A program made the position numbers and the translations under genes. From Immersiella caudata (lineage: Eukaryota > Ascomycota > Sordariomycetes > Sordariales > Lasiosphaeriaceae), in NCBI GenBank assembly GCA_030512335.1, contig JAULSU010000001.1, positions 8,370,001-8,434,000 of the forward strand: a stretch of 64,000 nt of DNA. The letters are read 5' to 3'. The first letter of the stretch is position 1; every line of letters starts with the position of its first letter. Below are positions 56,022-64,000 of this stretch, in pieces. The notes beneath the pieces were generated by a model, which saw only the letters and a list, made by a program, of their open reading frames with translations, searched no databases and had not been told where the DNA came from.

Positions 56022-59000
56022 ATGAGTTCAGATGAAAGCACCTCGAGAGGGAAGTGGGAAAACGTGTCAGCACACTTCCCCATCATCGCCTCGGACGACT
56101 CGGTGGGCGATCCGACGCCCGATTCCACCTTCTCAGCCACAGAAGACGAGTTCAAAATATCAAGACGGTCAACTCCTGCGTCATCAGTGTGTGGCCAGGA
56201 CGGTGGCGAGCCCGACCTTTCTCCTCTGGCACAGTCCCATTGGGCCACGGATTGTGAGAGAGCAACTGCCCAACCTGCTACCCACGGGCAAGCACCCCGA
56301 ACCCCATCAATCGTCTCGCGCTTTTTCCTCGGCAAAAAGTTGATTGACCTGACGTCTCCACGGCCCGTTGACAGCCCGTCACCGAAAACACCACACAATG
56401 CCGTTCGCTTGCCGATACCGAGCGATGAGAAGATGTACCCATTTAGAGGAGCACCATGCCTTTTTGTTGGCTTTGAGGACCAAGTTCCACCGCCCCCAGG
56501 GGCAGCCGAAAGATGGAAGAAGGACATTGAGCCAAGGTTCTGGACGGATGCCTCGGAGTTCCAGCAAAAACTCATGAGAACTAGACTAGGGTATCGCCAT
56601 CCTCTCGGCATCTCTTTTGAACTACGAATGTCCGGCTATGCGCCTCAACCACGCAGCACCCATGTAGATTTGACCCCTCGTATGTGGGTGCTTTACGACC
56701 ACGACCGGTGGAAAACGGCAGTCAAGAAGTTTGTCCGGGAGCTGGAATGGTTGAACAACGAGGGCTTTGGGCCGGTTGAGATCCGGAAGGGGAGTCCTCG
56801 ACTCGCGACTCTGAATCCCCTCCTAATGGTCGAGAATCTCCCATTGTTACCAGATCACGGATTTACGTTGCCCGAGGACTCGTGCTTGTATCTGCATGTT
56901 GAGGCACGGCCGGGGCCCTCCGCGGTTGGACGACTATGCTGCGCCACCTTGACAAAAAACGGCAACATTCGTGGCCAGCGAATCTCCAGGATAGGCGGTA
57001 TAGTCGATATTAATTCTCAACGGAAGTTGGCAATCACGACTGCCCATGGAATGCTGGAACTCGTCTGGGATTCACTGATGGGCCTCGAGACCGAAGAAGA
57101 AGACGACTGGGATCTCGAATCAAGCGGGTCGTTACATTCTTCCCGATCCTCGGGCTACGAGTCGGACGACTCCTCGACATCCGATGATGCAACGTGGGCG
57201 GAACAAACCTGGCCCACCATCCCATTGGGTACCACGCCTCAGGAAGTACGTCACTGGGAGCCGGTTGAGATCCTGGGAGTGACGAGCTTTTTGGGCAGCG
57301 GTCACCTTCTCCCTAGAGCAGCAATGTTCGGATTGGGTGCTTTGGAACCGCCAAAGCCAGACACCGACTTCTCTCTATGGGGAATCCCAGGCGTTGACGC
57401 ACTGAACAACGAGTACGCGTCACGCAATGAACCGCGTGACAAGGTGCTTCTCCAATACAGCGAAAGCGTATCCTTGACTGAATCGACAATGCCTACTAGT
57501 CTGGATCTTCTTCTAGGCTCAGAGCAATTGTTGCAGGTTCACCTCTTGCCGGGTCAAGCGCAGTTTATGGTTCGAGGTGTTCGCTTCACTGGACGAAAAG
57601 TTCGGACAAAGGCACCCCTCGGTGAGTCTCTTTCCTACTCTCATAGTTACATGAACCCAGCCGCCTCGCCCTTCAAATCCTTTCGACCGGGGCTAACTAT
57701 AAGCTCCTTCCAGGCCTCGGCTGTTCGGGTACGTGGGTCGCACACGGTGCTTATCTTGTTGGCATGCTTATCGCTGCTTACGACAACGAGCCTTATGCCT
57801 ACTTCATTCCCTCGGACGCCCTCCTGCGGGATGTTGGATCCGCTATTCCTGGCTCCACGGGCGTGATTCAAGAGGATTGTTTGCCACCAAGCGTGCACCT
57901 TCCGACGGCCCCGACGCATCGTGGAGAGATCACACCCGTTCAGCGCCAGCTTTACAGCGCTCGAGGGGCCCGAGAGGACGCTAATGTGGCGAGCTCCATC
58001 ACCATCAGCGAAGATCTTCCGCTGAAGAGTTTGAACGAAATTTTAGACGAGGAAACGCAATCCGCATTATGGCCAAAGACTCCTCTCGCCATGACGGTTG
58101 CTCAGCGCGGCGAACTTAAGGCACACCTTGAAAAGGTATCCCCGATCGTCGAGAAGGCGTATAAAGCGCTTGAAACATGGTACGGCTGCACCAAAGACGT
58201 GACAAGAGCAAGACGGTTCATCAGATTCGTAAGTCTAGAACCACCCTAGCTACTCCGCCCTTTGGGCTAATCTGGGCACTGGGCTAGAAACATCATGTTT
58301 CAAACCAGTTCGACGGTTCGATGCGATCCTCATCCCTCAAAACATACGCTTCTATCACAGTGAACGAGCTAGACGACGGCCTCAAACTACTCGAGGGCAT
58401 GGTTAAGGACCTCGCTACCAGATTCCCCTCGTTTCTCAAATCCCACAACGCCCCCCAAAATGCTGCCCAGCAGGACAACACGCCGCCATCCAACAGGAAG
58501 CGTGAAGAAAGCTTGGTAGAGCTGCCTCCGCAGAAGCGACACAAGGAAGAGCCGTCAGGAGACACTGACCCGCAACATTCTTTCACCCCCCTTGCCCTGC
58601 CATGTCCCAATATCTGTAGCGAGACGCCGCTATCTAACAGGAAGCGTGAAGAAAGCTTGGTAGAGCTGCCTCAGCAGAAGCGACACAAGGAAGAGCTGTC
58701 AGAAGATACTGACCCGCAACATTCTTTCAACCCCCTTGCCCTGCCATATCCCGATATCTGCAGCGAGACGCCGCCGCCGGTGTTCCCACCATACTCAAAT
58801 CCACCCGACTTGTCTGAATCCCCACAGCCGTCGACGGTGCCATCGTCCTCGTCGAGTCCTTTCGTGTCCAACATGTCATCTTCAACACCTGCCTCTAGCG
58901 TGTTGACACCTTTTTCAAACCCATCGTCAACACCATCTTCACACAGCACATACGCCGGAACGCCCGGCAGTGGTCAATCGGAACCTAACGTTGAGCTTCG

Positions 59001-59220
59001 GGGGTATCCAACTCCTGACACCGACATTGGCTGGCATCATGGGAAGGCAAATGACGACGCCCCGGCTCTCCATGGCATGGGTGACTTGAGGGGCCTAAAA
59101 CGGACTTCTAATGACTGTTATGGTTCCCTGGGTGGTGGGCTTTATGGAGCGGAAGACGCTCAAACGGAATTGCCGCAACAGCAGTCGGAGTTTGATTATT
59201 CGTCTGGTCGTTGGATTTAA
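56022..59220 (+). CDS. PA-clan (chymotrypsin-fold) protease-like protein
   Basis: Three exons (56022-57621, 57714-58228, 58309-59220) splice in phase to 1008 residues; introns of 92 and 80 bp have GTGAGT and GTAAGT donors. The first 150 residues are disordered. The middle holds a serine-protease layout: GGIVDINSQRKLAITTAHG with His342, then TDFSLWGIPGVDALNN with Asp449. After the first intron comes GLGCSGTWV with Ser538, and GMLIAAYDNEPYAYFIPSD as the C-terminal barrel. The order His-Asp-Ser and spacing fit trypsin-like folds; the usual GDSG Asp is Cys here. A fungal family of such cytosolic S1-like domains exists; activity is inferred. The C-terminal 300 residues are Ser/Pro-rich and contain a 48-residue unit repeated twice. 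Neighbours are HET and STAND-type genes. Confidence 0.65.
58489..58776 (+). repeat. Two tandem 144 bp coding repeats
   Basis: Copies 58489-58632 and 58633-58776 encode 48-residue units beginning SNRKREESLVELP and ending ICSETP. They are nearly identical in DNA, so the duplication is recent, and the basic KRHKEE block may be a nuclear localisation signal. Confidence 0.85.
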
Positions 59221-59673
59221 GACGGGGACGGTTCATGATCTGGGAGAGGTCCTGGGGGCGATACTTGGAAAGGAGGAGCAAATTCAGGGCTAGACTCGCT
59301 GGCATTCCGATGACAAGTGTGTATTGAGAAGAATACGATAACCGCTTACCCCAAGCTTAGCTCCCTCCATTTGCGTGGAAGGGGGTCTGGGAAGGTGCGG
59401 CGTGGATCTTGTGTCACTCGGTCAGAAGTGCCTTGACTCGAGATCGTGGCCTTGTCATTGGACAGCCGAGCCCAGTCCGCGTCTGGCTGCCTTGAACTTC
59501 AAACTTCAGCGCTTGCGTGAGCAGGGTACCTTCTCCAGAACCAGTAACTAGCAACCATACCTCATCTTTTTCCTGGCTTACCGTCCCCCTCGAGTTCAAG
59601 AACGATTAGGAATTGGATCCATTCATCTATTTTTTCGACGATTTTGTTGATCGCGATCGCCGCGGCCGCCGCG
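59221..59673. other. No supported gene
   Basis: Intergenic; nothing recognised. Confidence 0.5.
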
Positions 59674-61475
59674 ATGAGGCTCATCGACGTCCAAAGCCTG
59701 GAGCTGAGCGAATTCTTCGGCTCGAACATCCCCTGTTACGCCATTCTATCGCACTGGTGGGGATCCGAGGAGGTCAAATTCCAGGAATGGCAGAGTTCTC
59801 AAAGCCCATGAAAGGCTTTGAGAGAGCAAGGCTTTTCGAAGATCCTTGGAGCCTGCCGGCGAGCAAGACGCGACGGCTACCAATGGCTTTGGGTTGACAC
59901 GAACTGCATCGACAAGACCAGCTCCGCTGAACTCACCGAGGCCATCAATTCCATGTATCAGTGGTACGCCGGCGCCGGCGTCTGCTTCGCCTACCTAGCC
60001 GATATTGGCCCAGCCAGCCAAACCAAGTTCGAGGACAGCAAGTGGTTCACCCGTGGCTTGACACTCCAAGAGCTCGTCGCACTAAAGGAGGTGGTATTTT
60101 ACAACGTTGACTGGGTCTTGATCGGTGCCAAGTCGCAGACGTTGACCGACCGGATTTCACGCGCGACCGGGATCGAGGAAGACGTTCTCCTCGACTCAGA
60201 GTCCAGCCGGGCACAGAGTATCGCGCAAAGAATGTCATGGCTGGCGAGACGACAAACCACCCGCATCGAGGATATGGCGTACTGCATGCTCGGCCTCTTC
60301 GACATCAACATGCCGCTGTTGTACGGCGAGGGTTCCAAGGCCTTCACACGTCTGCAGGAGGATATCATCAAACTCTCTACCGATCACACAATCTTTTGCT
60401 GGGAGTGGACTTCTTCCGTCCCCAAGAAGTGGGTCAGCCTTTTGGCGCCCGTCTCCCAGTTGTCAGCGCCGCTCAAGGGTACATGCTTTGCTTGATTGCA
60501 GGGCTCATGGACGGCGTCGAAGCAGTGCGTGCCTTCATCCCGGTCAGCGGATACTACCACGGCGACACGCTCAATGTTTGGCGCGTACCCTTTCCCCCAT
60601 CACCGGCTTTCCTCAGTACTCTGCCCTTTCCATCCAGGTTCTTGAGTGCACAGCCACTACTGGCTTTGGCTCGGCCTGATGCTCTCGGAAGAGGCCACCC
60701 ACTGGGACCAAGCCCCCCGGACAACGCGCCAGGCGCATGCGGACTCTACCTCTTGGAAAGCTTGTCCCCGATAGAAAAACCCGGCAGCTGCCACGACGAT
60801 GGACCGCGATGGAAGGACGGTCGCAGATTTAACATCGAGACCAGCATTATCGACTTAGACTCGAGCCGTTCGCCGCGAGGCATCACGACGCCAGCAATAG
60901 CCGCTACGCTCATCGAAATCCCCAAAACCCGATATCTTCTCTTCTTGGCTGCAAAGAGCGTACAATCCGGCGTGCCCATGTGGTTTTGTCAAGTATTCAG
61001 CCCCGCCGGATACTGGAAATTGGATTCCTGGCGCACCCTGCGCGGATATCTATCTGATCTTCACGATCAGGTGGAGCAAGCCGACCACGCGCAAGAAGCG
61101 CATTACAACGAGGAAGCCGATATTTCGGTCATCATCGGTGACGATATCGATGCGCCGAGCAGATTTGCGAAGCTCAGGGTGCTCATTCTGGCAAAGAGTC
61201 GCTCCACGTACCGGCCCCGCACAGGAGGGAATGCGCCAGCGGAGATGCGAGAGGAGATACAGGACAGGGATGACGACGACGGGAGCGATATGGGTTCTAC
61301 AATTGCGCAGGCACCGCATGGTCAGGGAGATGACTATCGTGATAGGGATGCCCCTTGCGAGGGGCAGTTTGTGATGCCGGTGTATTTTACAGACGCTATG
61401 GCGCCGAACCCACCACGGATTTTGGAGGATGACGATTTCGCGCCGTGGCCGAACAGTGATGAGGAGAGGGGTTGA
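59674..61475 (+). pseudogene. HET-domain gene broken by TGA and a frameshift
   Basis: The frame starts MRLIDVQSLELSEFFGS, the usual HET opening, with YAILSHWWGSEEVKFQEW. An in-frame TGA at 59809-59811 follows SSQSP. The same frame then continues with FSKILGACRRARRDGYQWLW, VDTNCIDKTSSAELTEAINS, KWFTRGLTLQELVALKE, RMSWLARRQTTRIED and FDINMPLLYGEGSKAF. It ends at a stop near 60495, where the expected sequence moves to another frame: AAQGYMLCLIAGLMDG and later IEIPKTRYLLFLAAKSV, down to 61475. The TGA could derive from CGA. No intron of viable length removes it. Either a recent pseudogene or a truncated allele; a shorter protein from 59818 would lack the first HET strand. Confidence 0.7.
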
Positions 61476-61632
61476 AGTGGACCCGAATACAAACATCCGT
61501 TCCCACCCACGCCACACTCCGTGCCAGATGGGAACCTAGCCTCATCTTTTAGGTCGTTTCCCTGGCGTCGACGTGTCTTCGCGTCCCGCTCCAGCATTTG
61601 ATCCTCCCGCTTCTCCAACCTGAGAAGCTGAG

Positions 61633-62876
61633 TCACTGTGTAATATAGTCCACAAGTTTCTTCAAGCGCGCCATCGAGTCCCAGGAGTGAAAGTGGTAGC
61701 ACGTTCGTACAGCGCAGAGAAGGGCCGGTTCAAGAATGTCGAGTTTGACTGAACCCCACGGGGTTACGATCGATCCGATGATAGGGATTTGGGGAAAGAC
61801 CGTAACGTCAGGGTCATCCGGTGCCCAGCTCCGCGCAACGCCGTAGAAACTCTGTCCCTTGGACACCCCCATGCTGGTTGCGTCGGCTGTAACAAGGGGC
61901 GTACATCTTTGCAGCCCCGTCCCGCGCTGTGAGATCCCGTGGGCCCTTGGGGAAGCGTCCACTGGGCAGTTGAAAACCTTGTCACGGGATGATTCGTTGT
62001 ATTGTAACTAGCCACATGGCAGCCTTTGGAGTAGAAGTCGAAAACACGCTTCCTGGAAGTTGGATGAGATAAACTCGGCTAGCTCTTTTTGTTTGCTTTC
62101 GTCGAGATTTGTCAGGAGCTCCAGAACCTCAGGGGAGGGGAGAGCCTCTCTGATGGGAGACGTTGACAACCAAGGCACGAGGATGTGGGGTCGTTTTGAT
62201 GTCCCTGCGGTTGAGGTATCAGGGTCCGTCGGTATCTCGCCATCATTGATCTTTGGCGCGTTCGGGAGCTCGGTAATCTGGGCTATCGCATGAGGGGCAG
62301 CGGATCCGGGGGGGGGGGGGGGGGGGTTCATCCTCATCCACTGAAATGCCGGAGTCGACTCGCATCGCTGCGAGGCCAGTCTCAATCCTCATCAATGAGG
62401 AACTAGCAACCTTTCATGTTAGAATGTGGAGCACGGTTCCAGGCTTTCAGGCAACTTACTTCCCTATGGGAGTCATCATCAGATGAAAAAGCTCGACACA
62501 TGAAACGAGAGATCTTGTTGGAGCTTCTTCACCTTTCGGCGACTCCCAAGCCACTGGGCCTTGCGCAAAAAAACTCTGGCCCGGCTCCGCGGCTGCGCGA
62601 AACTTCTCGACAAGGCTTTGCAGCTCGTCCAATGTCACTTTCGCATTGGCAACCATCGACTGCAACAGCTTCACGCGACGCTTCCCCGTACGCTTTTAGG
62701 GCGGAATCGTCGGAGGTGATGTCATCCTGAATTTGGGTCAAGACGCCATGGAGGGTCACCACATCTTTTGCGAAGGCCCCTTTGATTTCCTCCAAGGGGT
62801 CCATGATGCCGTCGTGCAGTCGCTTGCAAAGGGCGATGGCCTCCTTGAAGTCTGTGAGGGAAAATCCGAATGACAT
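61633..62876 (-). pseudogene. STAND-type N-terminal adaptor gene, broken
   Basis: The start at 62876 (MSFGFSLTDFKEAIALCKRL) and VVTLHGVLTQIQDDI are typical of helical N-terminal domains of fungal STAND/NLR-like proteins. Near 62675 the frame shifts by one base to VKLLQSMVANAKVTLDELQS. A GTAAGT donor near 62450 allows an intron to about 62410. The next exon begins around MRIETGLAAMRVDSGISVDE and runs into a G19/C19 tract (62308-62326) where the frame is lost or regained. It continues VLELLTNLDESKQKELAEFI, a TAG at 62010-62008 (CAG expected), then NESSRDKVFNCPVDASPRAH and a clean end KKLVDYITQ at 61633. No NACHT domain follows. Decay is clear; original function only inferred. Confidence 0.5.
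62308..62326. repeat. G19 homopolymer inside the STAND-type relic
   Basis: Nineteen consecutive G (C on the coding strand, a proline run PPPPPP). Confidence 0.8.
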
Positions 62877-63106
62877 GGTCTTTGGAGGCGGAAGCGCGTC
62901 TGTTGATGTCGATGTCAAATTTTCGCGCATGTAATGGGAAAAGTCGTCGTCAGAGATTACAAAATTAAAAGCGGTGAGGCTCGGTCAACTGAAAAAATGC
63001 ACTTTGTCAGTCATTGGCTCTTGTAAGCACCTATATGCATGTTGCCTGGGGCGAAGTTATCATAGCCACCGCCCACTCTTGAATCCTCGCGCCAGCAACT
63101 CGCCAG

Positions 63107-64000
63107 TCATTCCCATTTGGTGCCCCCAAAGAACTCCTGCGTTGCCCCAGCAGCCCTCTCCGGCCTCCCTCCTCTCTCCTTCTGCCCTAGCCCATCATGC
63201 GCAATCCCCTGAATCATCACACGCTTACTCCCCTCGATCAAACCCTCGAGCGCATCCATCCCTTCTTTCAAGTACCCCTGACTCTCCGTCCCGCCCATCA
63301 ACAACACTTCCACCCCTTGTATCTCCTTAAACCTTTCTGAGCCTCCGACCATCGCCTCGCCAACACAAAAGTCATACCTCAGCGCTTCCGCTAGCTTCAG
63401 CGGATTGGTCACCCCTTCATCCCCCTCCTCTTGCTTACTCTGACTACCCCCACCCCGCGCCGCCTTCCAGTTCATAATAACTCTGATAAGCCACTCGGGC
63501 ATCCATCCCGGAACCATCCCCGTTGCTTTTAGCGCAGCGACTAAAGCGCCGATGATATCCCCCGCTGCACGTCGCTCTTCGTACTTGAGTAGCCCTCCAC
63601 TAGCATCTGCCAACTGCGAAGATGTATCCAGATCGGAAAATTGAACGGCGGGCTCGAAGAGGATTGCCTTTTTGATGAGACATTTTGATGGGGAGGAGTG
63701 AGATAGGAGGTACGAGAGGGTGATGAATGCTCCTGAAGAGATGGAGATGACGAAGCGAGAGGAGGTTGCTTCGAGGATGGTGTGTAGGTCGGAGACTTCG
63801 GTTTGGAGGACGGAAGAGGAGAAAGATAGGTTGTACGTTCTAGGGACGGTGCGGTTAGCGATGCGCGTCGTGTTGTCTTCGGATGGGTTGCATCTATCAG
63901 TGCATAAAGCAGCCGAGGAGTCAGTGATGGAGGGCGGAAAAGGGCCGGATAGCCCGCGGTTGCGGCGGGAGAAGATGTTGACAGTGAAATATGGGCTTAG
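63107..64000 (-). CDS. Alpha/beta hydrolase, 5' end outside the window
   Basis: The minus frame is open from the window edge to a stop at 63107, about 297 residues. It starts inside the fold: FTVNIFSRRNRGLSGP is the usual strand with HG/RGxGxS-type loop after strand 4. FVISISSGAFITLSYLL is the nucleophile elbow; its G-x-S-x-G consensus is here S-I-S-S-G, so the first Gly is missing. LLMGGTESQGYLKEGMDALE is the late strand carrying the acid, and MIQGIAHDG supplies the catalytic His. Family assignment is fairly sure; substrate unknown. The weak elbow suggests a diverged or non-catalytic member. Confidence 0.65.
   Translation of the reverse strand, partial: LSPYFTVNIFSRRNRGLSGPFPPSITDSSAALCTDRCNPSEDNTTRIANRTVPRTYNLSFSSSVLQTEVSDLHTILEATSSRFVISISSGAFITLSYLLSHSSPSKCLIKKAILFEPAVQFSDLDTSSQLADASGGLLKYEERRAAGDIIGALVAALKATGMVPGWMPEWLIRVIMNWKAARGGGSQSKQEEGDEGVTNPLKLAEALRYDFCVGEAMVGGSERFKEIQGVEVLLMGGTESQGYLKEGMDALEGLIEGSKRVMIQGIAHDGLGQKERGGRPERAAGATQEFFGGTKWE

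Noticed and set aside
59790..59840. Intron removing the TGA in the HET relic
   Set aside because: Available GT-AG pairs are far too short or cut conserved HET residues.
1..64000. CRISPR arrays, bacterial defence systems, rRNA or tRNA genes
   Set aside because: The DNA is fungal; no regularly spaced repeats with spacers and no RNA-gene cores were seen by eye.

Overview
The window looks like nuclear DNA of a filamentous ascomycete (Pezizomycotina; Sordariomycetes seem likely but I cannot fix the genus). Genes carry 50-130 bp introns with GTNNGT-type donors, CTNAC-like branch points and YAG acceptors. HET-domain and Pth11-type receptor genes are abundant, repeats are AT-rich, and many broken genes carry TAG/TAA/TGA where a C-to-T (or G-to-A) change explains the stop, as repeat-induced point mutation (RIP) would give. 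I saw no rRNA, tRNA or CRISPR array.

Layout. 0.9-2 kb: an extended SDR reductase without a visible start codon. 4.3-5.2 kb: a Tc1/mariner relic and short repeats. 5.7-7 kb: a seven-helix cAMP-receptor-like GPCR. 7-11 kb: a HET gene with a glycine-zipper tail, lying between two outward-facing remnants of a PIF1/Helitron-type helicase and beside a RIP-scarred coiled-coil pseudogene. 11-14.3 kb: AT-rich repeat desert with four LTR-like units. 14.3-16.3 kb: a 200 bp direct repeat flanking a broken secreted-protein gene. 16.3-21.4 kb: a DJ-1/Hsp31-type protein, a weak hypothetical and mitochondrial biotin synthase. 21.6-27.6 kb: a dead P450, a small cysteine-rich secreted protein, a HET gene and a dead F-box-like gene. 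28.7-33.5 kb: an intact 2EXR gene, a dead 2EXR gene and a disordered protein. 34.1-43.2 kb: a HET-plus-ankyrin-like gene, an aldo/keto reductase, and a divergent pair made of a six-exon AAA ATPase and a DUF7708 protein with a NACHT-like second half lacking a P-loop. 43.5-55.4 kb: a cysteine-rich single-pass protein, three rhodopsin-fold (Pth11-like) receptors, a methyltransferase and a tail-anchored hypothetical. 56-64 kb: a chymotrypsin-fold (PA-clan) protease-like protein, a broken HET gene, a broken STAND-type adaptor gene and the end of an alpha/beta hydrolase.

Housekeeping content is small (biotin synthase, reductases, methyltransferase). Most of the window is accessory: self/non-self and immunity-type genes (four HET loci, a DUF7708 protein, a STAND N-terminal relic, a PA-clan protease-like protein, an AAA ATPase) together with environment-sensing receptors, mixed with mobile-element debris. 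The best candidates for an undescribed system are the divergent AAA/DUF7708 pair (38.2-43.2 kb), the PA-clan protein with a duplicated 48-residue tail motif (56-59.2 kb), and the HET protein with a C-terminal membrane zipper framed by helicase relics (7-11 kb). All function statements rest on motif recognition by eye; no database search was possible.
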